This document shows, in pieces, positions 47,437-55,022 of a stretch of 64,000 nt of DNA. The DNA is from a virus. Below the pieces are notes generated by a model. It worked only from the letters and a program-made list of their open reading frames with translations. It was not told where the DNA came from and made no database searches. The stretch covers positions 34,537-98,536 of IMG/VR virus record IMGVR_UViG_3300027908_000023; one strand, written 5' to 3'. The position numbers were made by a program, and so were the translations under genes. How positions within the stretch are numbered: the stretch's first letter is position 1; every line of letters begins with the position of its first letter.

Positions 47437-48240
47437 TCACCCATTCTGCCAGACGCACTCAATCTTGCGTTTCTTGACCTCTGCCCCGGAGGCATTATTG
47501 GGCAGATCAAACTCCGTCAGTTTCCACCCATGCCTCTCATGGAGAACATCGTAGATCGCGTGGTGATACATGCTGACCAGCGCCTTGCCTTTGATGGTCA
47601 GCAGCAGATCGATCAACTCTTGATGCTCTTCATCGGTCATCTCATGTTCATACTCACCCGTTGAGGCGCGGGTATCGTGGATGTATGGCGCGTCGATGTA
47701 GAACAGCGTATTCTCCCCATCCTGTTGCCGGATCACGTCCAGAGCTGGCCGGTTGAGGATCACCACGCGCTTGAGCCGGGCATGCACGGCCGGAAGTCCT
47801 TCGATGCAGGTCAGCCAGGCGCTGGCCTGTTCGTTCATCCCTCGCCTTGTGCGGTTGCGTGACAGCGTGGCGAAGTCCTTCATCCGACCGGCAAGCGATT
47901 GACGGCAGTGGATGAAGAAGGCCACGGCATGGCTCACGTCGATCTCATCAAGGAGTAGACTCCGGTTCGACTTCTTCCACTCCCATTCGGAGAAGGGCAC
48001 GGCGTCGATCCGGCGCTTGAAGAGATCGAATGCCTTGTCGTCCTGGAGGACACGCCAAAAGTTGGTCAGGCCGACGTGGATGTCCCCGACAACTTCTGAG
48101 TAGCCTTCCGGCTCAGAAGCCAGGGTGAAACTTAACCCGCCGGCGTAGGGCTCGACCCTATGGATATGCGGAATCTTACTGGCGATCTCCCACAAGCGAG
48201 AGGCCAGGTATGCCTTGCCGCCGAAACCACCTAATGCCAC
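47437..48240 (-). CDS. adenine-N6 DNA methyltransferase (Dam/D12 class), N-terminus disrupted
   Basis: 267 aa from a weak GTG (48240). FGGKAYLASRLWEI is motif X, VEPYAGGLS motif I and FYIDAPYIHDTR motif IV. The canonical motif IV in this class is DPPY; here the second residue is Ala. The likely true N-terminus (LPLKWH then GGK) is split: a 22-codon leader ends in LPLKWH plus a stop, and the downstream frame restarts 3 nt later in another frame. A 13-bp inverted repeat lies at the break. Either the gene is a frameshift mutant or expression uses reinitiation/frameshifting. Confidence 0.75.
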   Translation of the reverse strand: MALGGFGGKAYLASRLWEIASKIPHIHRVEPYAGGLSFTLASEPEGYSEVVGDIHVGLTNFWRVLQDDKAFDLFKRRIDAVPFSEWEWKKSNRSLLLDEIDVSHAVAFFIHCRQSLAGRMKDFATLSRNRTRRGMNEQASAWLTCIEGLPAVHARLKRVVILNRPALDVIRQQDGENTLFYIDAPYIHDTRASTGEYEHEMTDEEHQELIDLLLTIKGKALVSMYHHAIYDVLHERHGWKLTEFDLPNNASGAEVKKRKIECVWQNG

Positions 48241-48277
48241 TTCAGCGGAAGTGTAAGATCCCGCGAAGTGGCATTAG
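48231..48277. repeat. 13-bp inverted repeat at methyltransferase start
   Basis: CTAATGCCACTTC (48231-48243) and GAAGTGGCATTAG (48265-48277), perfect, 21 nt apart, spanning the frame break. Confidence 0.6.
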
Positions 48278-48299
48278 CTCCTTTCTCTTTATCAGACAT
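48231..48299 (-). CDS. 22-codon leader ending in methyltransferase motif
   Basis: MSDKEKGANATSRDLTLPLK plus WH and a TAG stop. RBS GGAG-like upstream in the preceding gene. The last residues match the usual N-terminus of phage Dam proteins (PLKWHGGK), so it is the detached 5-prime end of the methyltransferase gene. Confidence 0.55.
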   Translation of the reverse strand: MSDKEKGANATSRDLTLPLKWH

Positions 48300-48528
48300 G
48301 CTTGACTTCTCCTATTGAGTTCATCGCCCGCTCAATTTTCTCCACCACCGCTGCCGGCAGTGCATTCCTCCTGCGCTCTGGATCGCTGATCGCCTCGTAG
48401 ACACTCAGGATGTTGGTAGCACAGGAAGGACACCAGCACTGCCATGCGTACACCGAACTGTAGCTACACTCTGACCGTTCCACCAGAGCACGGATGAGCG
48501 GATCGTCCTCGGAGCGATAATCGCTCAT
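48292..48528 (-). CDS. hypothetical protein, 78 aa
   Basis: Contains CSYSSVYAWQCWCPSCATN, a Cys/Trp-rich segment, and a helical C-terminus. Overlaps the leader ORF by 8 nt and the upstream gene by ATGA. Unknown. Confidence 0.6.
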   Translation of the reverse strand: MSDYRSEDDPLIRALVERSECSYSSVYAWQCWCPSCATNILSVYEAISDPERRRNALPAAVVEKIERAMNSIGEVKHV

Positions 48529-48905
48529 GAGACGCCCCCCGTTTCCTCAACCTCAACCACGGTCAACAGCGCCGCCAGGCACATATGTTCTGGCTCCATG
48601 TCCAGACTGGTGATGATCCCCTTCCGCTTGGGTTGTCCTGGCAATATACCGGCAATGCAACTCTGGAGTTTCCTGTTATAGCTATCTCGCAACTCGCTGT
48701 CCAGAGCGAACAGTTTGTGAACCTCCCAGGCATGCGGGACGTGGTTCACCGGGTCGTAGGTGCCGGCGTTGAACATGGGGAAGTTATCTTCGTTGAGCCA
48801 GAAGCCGTCCTCAAGGTGCCAGTTCATGACCATCTCGGCGATGAGCGTGGCACGGTCGGCAGCGCTCATGTGTTGCCAGGCGGCGATCAGTTCTTCGCGG
48901 GTCAT
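48525..48905 (-). CDS. phage ABA-sandwich-like protein
   Basis: 126 aa. The layout with MVMNWHLEDGFWLNEDN and AGTYDPVNHVPHAWEVHK resembles the phage ABA-sandwich family of small alpha/beta proteins. No catalytic role known. Confidence 0.5.
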   Translation of the reverse strand: MTREELIAAWQHMSAADRATLIAEMVMNWHLEDGFWLNEDNFPMFNAGTYDPVNHVPHAWEVHKLFALDSELRDSYNRKLQSCIAGILPGQPKRKGIITSLDMEPEHMCLAALLTVVEVEETGGVS

Positions 48906-49087
48906 CGTCGGCCCTCCTTGGCCTCCAGGATTTCGACTCGCTTCTTGAGTTCATCGCACTGCTCTTTGGTGTGCTGGTAGTCTCTGGCGAATTTGTCAAG
49001 GCCGGCTGCGAACGCCACAAAAAACATAATGAAAGTAAAAAACACAGCAACGCAGCCTGCATCCTTTTTGTCATCTTCGTATGACAT
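48902..49087 (-). CDS. small membrane-anchored coiled-coil protein
   Basis: 61 aa. Hydrophobic segment (CVAVFFTFIMFFVAFAAG) near residues 11-28, then a charged coiled coil (DELKKRVEILEAKEGRR). Typical size and topology for a spanin- or holin-like accessory, but no specific motif. Confidence 0.65.
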   Translation of the reverse strand: MSYEDDKKDAGCVAVFFTFIMFFVAFAAGLDKFARDYQHTKEQCDELKKRVEILEAKEGRR

Positions 49088-49097
49088 CGTTGGCTCC

Positions 49098-49370
49098 TCA
49101 TGCTGCCTTAGCTTCCACGCTCTCCACCAGCGACCCCGCCAGTTCGGCCAACTCTGCGTAGTTGTAGCCTGACTGGATGCTGCACGTCAGAGCCTTCAGC
49201 GGCACACCACAGTAGATCAGCAGCGCGCCACGCTGACGGGCATTGGACGGCATGGTGAACATTCTCCTGGCAACCTCTTCCACGGAAGAAGACGTTTGCC
49301 AGGTACGAATGAAGTTCCGCACGTTGTCGAGATCGTGCTGAGTACAACAAACCTTGGTGCTTCTTGGCAT
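49098..49370 (-). CDS. hypothetical protein, 90 aa
   Basis: Helical: LDNVRNFIRTWQTSSSVEEV, then ALLIYCGVPLKALTCSIQSG. The VARRMFTMPSNARQRGALLI part recalls small HTH proteins. Unknown function. Confidence 0.6.
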   Translation of the reverse strand: MPRSTKVCCTQHDLDNVRNFIRTWQTSSSVEEVARRMFTMPSNARQRGALLIYCGVPLKALTCSIQSGYNYAELAELAGSLVESVEAKAA

Positions 49371-49481
49371 AGCTAGGATTCCTTTCCGTTTGTGACCATC
49401 GCCGCCAAAGCTTCGCGCGGCGTATTGTGGTAAGATCCATCACCGTCCTTGAGCGTCCAGCACGGGAAGCCAGGCTCGCGA

Positions 49482-50864
49482 TCAACGTGAACGATGCCGA
49501 ACTGCCGGAGCGCTATACGCTCCATGCGCTCCGCTTGCAAGTGCAACTCGCGTGAGGTTGCCTCCAGACGAGCCACCTGATCCATCATGGGGTAGTGTCC
49601 TAACAATGCGTTGCCGGGTAGTGTCCTTACATCGCGTTGGCGACTTCGGACTTCCTGTTTCATCGGATCGGCTTACCTCCCCGGACGTATGCCCGGTTCG
49701 ACAGAGGCCGATTCCTCCACAGTTCGCGCCGACCACTCTCAGCGCGCGAGCGTGAATCACCATACCGGAGGCTCTATCTCTCTCACAGCAGAGCCCACAG
49801 GGACAATTATGGAGACGCTCATTGAGACTCTTGTACTTTCTTGCACCACAAGCCGGGCAGTCCTGGCTTGTGTATCTCGCGTTCACTCCGATCGCATGAC
49901 GGCCAGCGTTTGCAGCTTTGCTCGTCAGCAGCCGGAGGAACGATCCCCAGGCGGCATCGTGGATGGACTTGGCGAGAGGCGATCTGCACATGCCGCGAAT
50001 GTTGAGATTCTCGAAGCCGATCAGATTGTACTGATTCACCAAACGACGCGCGGTCTGATGGGCGAAATCTCTACGCTGAGCCTGAATGCGCTCGTAATGC
50101 CTGGCAAGACGCCTGACCGCCTTGCGGCGGTTCCGAGAGCCTTTCTGCTTGCGGGATACCTGTTTGTGCAGGTGTTTGAGCTTCCGCTCAGACTTGCGAT
50201 AGAACCTGGGATTCTCAATCTTGTCGCCGTTTGCCAGGACGGCGAAGGTCGTCAGGCCAACATCAAGGCCAGTGCTGGTCTGGAGAGACTCAACAGGGAT
50301 TTTCTCCGGGATCTGGATGCCAGTATCGATGACGACCTGAGCATACCAGCCGGAGGCACGATGGATAACGCGAAGCAACAACTGCTTGGCAATCGGTCCG
50401 GTGTCGAACATGCCGCGAGCCGTGACTTCGCCAAGAACCGGAATACGGATCGCGCCATCATGGATGTAGTTGCCGTGATGAAGATACTCCATCGACCGAT
50501 AGCGATGATGGGCGCGGAACCTCGGATAACCCGGTTTCTCGCCAGCCTTGAGGCGACGGAAGAAGGCATCCATGCCTCGATCCAGACGGCGCAGCGAGTC
50601 GCGCAGGAAGACGACCGGAACCGGAGTCAGCATCGGAATATGGGCACGCCAATCCTTCAGAATTTCGCACTGCCGAACAAAGCCGATGGATTCCTTCCTG
50701 CGCTTGTAGGCTTTTGTCCTCATCTCCAGCATCTGATTGTAGGTCCAGCAACACGCGCCAAGCCAGGATTCAAGAGTATCTTCCTCTGTCTTGGACAGAT
50801 AGAGCTTAAATTCCAGTGTCTTCTGGATCGTCCGGAGACCAGAGGCTTTCTTCTTTCTGTACAT
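49482..50864 (-). CDS. tnpB: TnpB RNA-guided nuclease in TIR-bounded element
   Basis: 460 aa because the frame runs past the element end into the split gene; the TnpB part is about 1-380. RuvC: D201 (STGLDVGLTTFAVL), E285 (LIGFENLNIRGM), D363 (CERDRASGMVI, with Ser where Asn is usual). Zinc ribbon CPACG (C336/C339) and CPCGLCC. The N-terminal OrfB region MYRKKKASGLRTIQKTLEFK is normal. Promoter TTGACA-17-TAAACT at 50872-50900. Confidence 0.88.
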   Translation of the reverse strand: MYRKKKASGLRTIQKTLEFKLYLSKTEEDTLESWLGACCWTYNQMLEMRTKAYKRRKESIGFVRQCEILKDWRAHIPMLTPVPVVFLRDSLRRLDRGMDAFFRRLKAGEKPGYPRFRAHHRYRSMEYLHHGNYIHDGAIRIPVLGEVTARGMFDTGPIAKQLLLRVIHRASGWYAQVVIDTGIQIPEKIPVESLQTSTGLDVGLTTFAVLANGDKIENPRFYRKSERKLKHLHKQVSRKQKGSRNRRKAVRRLARHYERIQAQRRDFAHQTARRLVNQYNLIGFENLNIRGMCRSPLAKSIHDAAWGSFLRLLTSKAANAGRHAIGVNARYTSQDCPACGARKYKSLNERLHNCPCGLCCERDRASGMVIHARALRVVGANCGGIGLCRTGHTSGEVSRSDETGSPKSPTRCKDTTRQRIVRTLPHDGSGGSSGGNLTRVALASGAHGAYSAPAVRHRSR

Positions 50865-50943
50865 GGACGGAAGTTTACCAGATGGGCGGAATGGTGTCAA
50901 GGGCGGTTGGGAGAAAAAATCAACGCGATGTTAGGACACTACC
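49591..50943 (-). mobile_element. TIR-bounded TnpB element with 8-bp target duplication
   Basis: Ends carry inverted repeats GGTAGTGTCCTAAC... and ...GTTAGGACACTACC. The flanks have CATCATGG at 49583-49590 and at 50944-50951, an exact 8-bp target duplication. The inner left end repeats the terminus a second time (49616-49639). Classic IS605 elements have neither inverted repeats nor duplications, so this cargo rides in a transposon moved by a DDE-type transposase in trans. Confidence 0.85.
50872..50900 (-). promoter_or_regulatory. sigma70-type promoter of tnpB
   Basis: Minus strand TTGACA (50895-50900), 17 bp, TAAACT (50872-50877), 7 nt before ATG 50864. Confidence 0.7.
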
Positions 50944-51014
50944 CATCATGGCATCGAACAGGTTCAAAACACCGAGAGGCGTCAAGAGGATTTTCCCTTC
51001 CGTCTTCATTGCCA

Positions 51015-51557
51015 TCAATGCCCCTCCTTCTTGGCAATCCGCTGTATCCACAGCAACAACACTTCCAGATAGTTCAAGAAGCACAGATCCACCAGCAGCG
51101 ACACTTCGCAGAAGCCGTCTTCCAGTTGATCGGTGAAGCGCTCTCGTGCTCGCTCCTCCAACCTGTCAATCCTCTTGAGCATGCCGGTCTGATGCACCAG
51201 ATGACCTGGCAGCGGGTCATCGGGGTACAGATCACCCAACGTGAGCCAGATATTGCTGATCCGCCGAACCAGTTTGAGCGACAGTTTCGAGAGTCGAACG
51301 ACCGGCACTGCTCCGGGTGGTGGTGGCTCATCCTTATCAAGAGAGATTTCGTGCTCGACACAGTGGATGATCTGAGCTTCTGAGGACGACTCATCAGCAT
51401 CGGGCGGACGCTGGAGCAGCAATCCTTCCAACCTCTCTGCGATGGCGAGCGTCTTGCCTTCACGCACCAGCGCGGCCGAGGCACCGACCGCGCGAGCGAT
51501 GCGGTTCAGCGTCGCGCGATAGTCCTTCAGGAGCGTGGCGTCATCGGGTGGTGGCAA
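51015..51557 (-). CDS. hypothetical protein, 180 aa
   Basis: TTG start at 51557 with GGAGG 8 nt upstream, inside the stop region of the preceding gene. Helical throughout; C-terminal LVDLCFLNYLEVLLLWIQRI is hydrophobic but probably buried. Overlaps the split gene at 51015. Unknown. Confidence 0.6.
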   Translation of the reverse strand: MPPPDDATLLKDYRATLNRIARAVGASAALVREGKTLAIAERLEGLLLQRPPDADESSSEAQIIHCVEHEISLDKDEPPPPGAVPVVRLSKLSLKLVRRISNIWLTLGDLYPDDPLPGHLVHQTGMLKRIDRLEERARERFTDQLEDGFCEVSLLVDLCFLNYLEVLLLWIQRIAKKEGH

Positions 51558-51559
51558 AA

Positions 51560-51916
51560 CTAATCCTCCAGAGTATGCTTAACTTTCTTCTCTGTGACCA
51601 CGCCATCGTTAACCGAATAGCCTGAGAATGAGTCACCACGTTCCCAGGTTAGAAGAATCTCGGCTGAGCCCGTGGTATGACGGAGAATCTCTTCGAGGTT
51701 TTCCGTATCGCGTGAGTTGCAGCCACACCACCAGAGATGCTTGATGACCGATACGGTTCCAGATTCATCTGCTTCGCAATCGGCAAAGTCTTCCAGGAGG
51801 TTACACTCGGCAAGTTTATTCTCCTTCCGCATCTTGCGGTAGAGTCGGCCGGCAATGGCTCGGTCGATGGAGAGTTTGCCATTGAGGTATCCACAACTGC
51901 TGACATTGTAACCCAT
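51560..51916 (-). CDS. hypothetical protein, 118 aa
   Basis: Strand-rich N-terminus (YNVSSCGYLNGKLSI) and WWCGCNSRDTENLEEILRHT. Two Cys pairs in the middle. Unknown. ATG 51916. Confidence 0.6.
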   Translation of the reverse strand: MGYNVSSCGYLNGKLSIDRAIAGRLYRKMRKENKLAECNLLEDFADCEADESGTVSVIKHLWWCGCNSRDTENLEEILRHTTGSAEILLTWERGDSFSGYSVNDGVVTEKKVKHTLED

Positions 51917-51932
51917 CGTCAATCCTCCTCAT

Positions 51933-52313
51933 TTACAGCGCCCCTGCCTCGCGCAACTGATCGATCATATCACCAACACTCCTGACCTCAAGACAAATAC
52001 CGCCAACCGCACGAACATTGGTCTGAAACGCCAACTGATCAGGATTCAACTTGCCACGACCAGTCTTGCATTCGCAACCGAAGAACACGCCTTCGTGAAT
52101 GCGCGTGACTGGTGATCCAGCCAATCCCTTGCGCCTGACGCGCTGGATAATACCCAGGATGTCCGGCGTGCCAGGCGGACTGAACTGGACATAGCTTCCC
52201 TTGGCGTTGCGAAGACCTCCACTGTTCTGCCGCCAACAGGCGATACCCAATTTGTGGAGTGCCTTGAGGCAATCACCCACAAGTGTTTTCTTGGTGGATT
52301 CGCGCATGGCCAT
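51933..52313 (-). CDS. VRR-NUC type nuclease
   Basis: 126 aa. CWRQNSGGLRNAKGSYVQF, then GTPDILGI and FGCECKTGRGKLNPDQLAFQ contain the PD-(D/E)XK residues (D in GTPDI, E-x-K in CECKTG) of phage VRR-NUC proteins, which cleave branched or single-stranded DNA. Length is normal. Overlaps the downstream gene. Confidence 0.85.
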   Translation of the reverse strand: MAMRESTKKTLVGDCLKALHKLGIACWRQNSGGLRNAKGSYVQFSPPGTPDILGIIQRVRRKGLAGSPVTRIHEGVFFGCECKTGRGKLNPDQLAFQTNVRAVGGICLEVRSVGDMIDQLREAGAL

Positions 52314-52513
52314 CAGGCTGCCCTCTTGATCTCATCGGGAATATCTACTTGGCTTGTGACTGTTTGTTTGCCATGCCAGGCGATGATGCGATGATAGATC
52401 CACTCGCACAGTCCGAACAACATGCCAGCCACGATGAGGCCAGCGAAGCCAAGAACAACATGCAAGGCGATACCCTCCATGAGAAAGTCAAGACATTGCT
52501 TCAGAGGCATCAT
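52313..52513 (-). CDS. small membrane protein, 66 aa
   Basis: One hydrophobic helix (LHVVLGFAGLIVAGMLFGLC) follow a short N-terminal segment, with a charged C-terminus. No family recognised. Confidence 0.6.
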   Translation of the reverse strand: MMPLKQCLDFLMEGIALHVVLGFAGLIVAGMLFGLCEWIYHRIIAWHGKQTVTSQVDIPDEIKRAA

Positions 52514-52980
52514 GCCGCTTTCCTTTCAGAAACTCCACGCTTGCTCACCCGATCCCACATAACAATGCTCCCCGCTGTCGAAACATTGAGGCACACCTTC
52601 GTCGGTGCGATCTGCACGCGAAGATGACATTGATCAAGGATGCTACCGCTCAGCCCGTGATCCTCCGCGCCCAAAAGATAGACGCAACGATCCGGGTGGA
52701 TAAACGTCTTCAGATCAAAGCTGTCTTCCGTCAACTCCACGCCGGCAATCGGACAGGAATAAGGCAGATGCGAAATCAGATCATCCATGTCGGCAAAGTG
52801 CAGCATCGGCACATGACACCAGGCTTTCGTTGTATCGCTCGCCTGCCGTTTGAATCTGGCACCGACCGTGAAGACGAAATCAGCACCGAACGAGTAGGCC
52901 GACCGCCACATGGTCCCTTGATTGCAGTCGTGCTTGCCATGCCAGATGCCGATACCGAAATAGCCGCGCTTGACCATCAT
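52510..52980 (-). CDS. SpoU/TrmH-like RNA 2-prime-O-methyltransferase
   Basis: 156 aa. The C-terminal YLLGAEDHGLSGSILDQCH and VCLNVSTAGSIVMWDRV correspond to motifs 2 and 3 of the SPOUT fold (SAM-binding knot). It resembles TrmL-type proteins that methylate tRNA wobble positions. The N-terminal part is shortened relative to full TrmH. Expression unit 51.5-53.3 kb. Confidence 0.8.
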   Translation of the reverse strand: MMVKRGYFGIGIWHGKHDCNQGTMWRSAYSFGADFVFTVGARFKRQASDTTKAWCHVPMLHFADMDDLISHLPYSCPIAGVELTEDSFDLKTFIHPDRCVYLLGAEDHGLSGSILDQCHLRVQIAPTKVCLNVSTAGSIVMWDRVSKRGVSERKAA

Positions 52981-53261
52981 GCCGCCCTCCGCTCTTGCTT
53001 GTCCGGGTTGGCCTTGCCGAGCATCTTGTCCCGGAGCGTCTCATAGTGACCGAACGAGTTGCGCAGCGCCATAACCTCGGGTTTCAAGAGCGCCGCCGCG
53101 TCTTGCCAGCCGTCATCGTGGCCTTTCTGGTAGCCGATCTCGTAGCCTTTCTCCACCGAGATCCGGCAAACCTCGCGGCAGATCAAAGCGAATCCCAGAA
53201 GGATCAGCGATCCTCCAACAATTCCGACCGTCCACATGAGCCATTCCATTGTCTCGATCAT
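52977..53261 (-). CDS. membrane-anchored protein, 94 aa
   Basis: Residues 7-29 (WLMWTVGIVGGSLILLGFAL) form one membrane helix; the rest is charged and helical (GYEIGYQKGHDDGWQDAAAL). ATG 53261 just after an AT-rich repeat. Topology with cytoplasmic tail likely. Unknown. Confidence 0.6.
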   Translation of the reverse strand: MIETMEWLMWTVGIVGGSLILLGFALICREVCRISVEKGYEIGYQKGHDDGWQDAAALLKPEVMALRNSFGHYETLRDKMLGKANPDKQERRAA

Positions 53262-53278
53262 CCGTGACTTCCTGCTTT

Positions 53279-53372
53279 CATTTAGTATTTTGCAGTTTGC
53301 ATTCAGTATTTTGCATTCATAGAGCCACACGCGAAATACTGCAAAATAGAAAATGCAAAGTGCAAAAGGCAG
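53279..53372. repeat. AT-rich imperfect inverted repeat, copy 1
   Basis: Left arm 53279-53317 is nearly identical to the left arm of the element at 60340. The right arm is degenerate. The unit has repeated TTTTGCA heptamers and is far more AT-rich than its surroundings. Confidence 0.6.
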
Positions 53373-53375
53373 AAT

Positions 53376-53753
53376 TCAGTTTTCCTCGCCGGTTTCAAGC
53401 CACTTGAGCATACCGCCAAGTGCCTTCGGCAACTCGCTGGCACTCATGCCACCCTCTGCCGTCGTGCCATTGCTATGAACCATGTCCCAGCGCATCCCGT
53501 GCGGCCCCAGCACTTCGACGATGAGTTCGCGGCCGTCGCGTTCCCAACCCATAATAATTGTCTTCTTGTTGGTCAATGCCAATACTTCTGGATCACCGGC
53601 GTTACTCTCCTCGATGACATCCGTGAGATCGAGCATCGCGGCGCGAACCGGCTCGGGACATTTCTTGGCCAGCGGCGAATCCCACTCGTCGCGGAACTCC
53701 GCCAGGCAATGAATGATCAGTGCGGCATCGCGCAAGGTTTCTTTGGTCAGCAT
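53376..53753 (-). CDS. hypothetical protein, 125 aa
   Basis: Helical N-terminus (KETLRDAALIIHCLAEFRDE) and a beta-rich C-terminal half (KKTIIMGWERDGRELIVEVL). No family recognised. Precedes the HD hydrolase gene by 3 nt. Confidence 0.65.
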   Translation of the reverse strand: MLTKETLRDAALIIHCLAEFRDEWDSPLAKKCPEPVRAAMLDLTDVIEESNAGDPEVLALTNKKTIIMGWERDGRELIVEVLGPHGMRWDMVHSNGTTAEGGMSASELPKALGGMLKWLETGEEN

Positions 53754-53755
53754 GC

Positions 53756-54352
53756 TTATTCTTTTCCTCCAAGCTCCACGAACCTCTGGAGAAACTCGCG
53801 CCTGGCGCGCTCAGGCGTCCACGCTTCCAGTTTTATCGGGAACACTTCGGGCAGTTCCCAGAGTTTCCAGTTATCAACCAGCGTGTCGTAGAGCCAGCGC
53901 GCTTCCGTGGCAAGCATCACGTTGTCGGCATGATGCACGCTTTCTGGCATCGGCCAAGTGAGGCCAAAGCGTTCGATGATGACCTGAGTAATCTTGTCCT
54001 CAAGCCAGGTATAGGGCTTGACCTCGCCCTGATAATCAATGAGCAGATGCCGTTTGACCGGTCGCGGCATGTCGATCCCGACAATTCCTTCAGCCGTATC
54101 GTGAAGTAATCCCCAGAGACAGATAGAGATTTCCTGCTTGCTGCTCTGGAGAACCTCTGAGACATGGACACTGTGCTGCGCCACGCTCAGGTTGCTTTCG
54201 CCGCCGAAACGATGGATGTTTGAGAGAGAATGAGCGATGTCGGTGATGGAGACATCCTCTGGCCGGTAATCGAGACACCACACCTGCCGCCCTGAAACGC
54301 ACTGCCGCCAGTCACCGACACGCGGCCGCTCTTTGTCGTCGCTCGCTGACAT
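53756..54352 (-). CDS. HD-domain phosphohydrolase (YfbR-like)
   Basis: 198 aa. His/Asp metal ligands in SVAQHSVHVSEVL, GLLHDTAEGIVG and SVHHADNVMLATEARWL follow the H...HD...D pattern of 5-prime-deoxynucleotidases such as YfbR. It could supply or clear dNMPs. Start ATG 54352. Confidence 0.8.
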   Translation of the reverse strand: MSASDDKERPRVGDWRQCVSGRQVWCLDYRPEDVSITDIAHSLSNIHRFGGESNLSVAQHSVHVSEVLQSSKQEISICLWGLLHDTAEGIVGIDMPRPVKRHLLIDYQGEVKPYTWLEDKITQVIIERFGLTWPMPESVHHADNVMLATEARWLYDTLVDNWKLWELPEVFPIKLEAWTPERARREFLQRFVELGGKE

Positions 54353-54396
54353 GCTTTGTCTCCGTTGCAACACAATCTCTTTCCTCTACTGCCGAA

Positions 54397-55020
54397 TCAA
54401 GGCAACTTCCATACCTGATTGGCCATCACGCCCAGCCGCCACAACGGCCAAGCATCGATGAAGCGCAAACAATCTGAAAACGCATCTTTACTCCCCTCCA
54501 TTGGAACCACCCAGCGATGCGTGAAGGTCATTTGCTTTTGTCTGGCATAGTTCTGCCAGTCGCGCAACAACCTCACGCCGTTCCAACCGGCACGAAGGAT
54601 GATCTCTCCCGCACCGTAGAGCGTGTTCATCTGCTCTGGCTTGCCGTCCGGCATGAGCGAGATGAAGTCGCAATACCTCTCGCGAAACTCGGCCTCGCCC
54701 TGTCCGGTCGTGGACATGCCGATGCGGACGTTGAGTTTGCGCAGTTCTTCCAGTAAAGGCTCCAGGTCGTGCTCGCACGGCTCCGCACCGCCAAGCCAGA
54801 CCCACGGGCAGGATTTGGTATCGTACAGAAGCCGACTGACCCGTTCGGCGACCTGCTCACCGGAGAACTTGTCTGCCGGGCGCGATAGCGGACAAACATT
54901 CTCGTCCATGTCAGGACCAGATGCGCCGGCGAACGTCACCTTGATGATCGGCGTGCCGAGCAGGTGTCCGCAATCGCGGAAGGATCTGGCGACGTTGGCG
55001 ACGGGATAGAGGACGGACAT
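54397..55020 (-). CDS. QueE-like radical-SAM-fold protein without CX3CX2C
   Basis: 207 aa. IIKVTFAGASGPDMDENVCP, VWLGGAEPCEHDLEPLLEEL and IGMSTTGQGE, VVPMEGSKDAFSDCLRFI correspond to the beta strands and GGEP-type motif of QueE/7-carboxy-7-deazaguanine synthases. The canonical CX3CX2C iron-sulfur motif is missing; only one Cys remains at its place. The protein is either catalytically dead or uses another chemistry. ATG 55020 has GGAGGGG 7 nt upstream. Confidence 0.55.
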   Translation of the reverse strand: MSVLYPVANVARSFRDCGHLLGTPIIKVTFAGASGPDMDENVCPLSRPADKFSGEQVAERVSRLLYDTKSCPWVWLGGAEPCEHDLEPLLEELRKLNVRIGMSTTGQGEAEFRERYCDFISLMPDGKPEQMNTLYGAGEIILRAGWNGVRLLRDWQNYARQKQMTFTHRWVVPMEGSKDAFSDCLRFIDAWPLWRLGVMANQVWKLP

Positions 55021-55022
55021 GA

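Larger units (their letters stand above)
49373..51015 (-). pseudogene. small gene split by TnpB element, fully reconstructable
   Basis: The 5-prime part (50944-51015, ATG 51015 overlapping the upstream stop) encodes 24 residues ending ...VLNLFDAMM. The 3-prime part (49373-49582, ...DQVARLEATSRELHLQAERM) follows after removal of the 1353-bp element and one copy of an 8-bp duplication. The joined protein is 93 aa with a coiled coil in the middle and a CWTLKDGDGSYHNTPREAL C-terminus. Family unknown. In this state the gene is inactive unless the element leaves. Confidence 0.85.

Noticed and set aside
4415-50864. TnpB genes as CRISPR effectors (Cas12-like) for the phage arrays
   Set aside because: They are each inside insertion elements far from the repeats and show IS605/IS607 OrfB features; no array is adjacent. 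Left only as a question in the findings.
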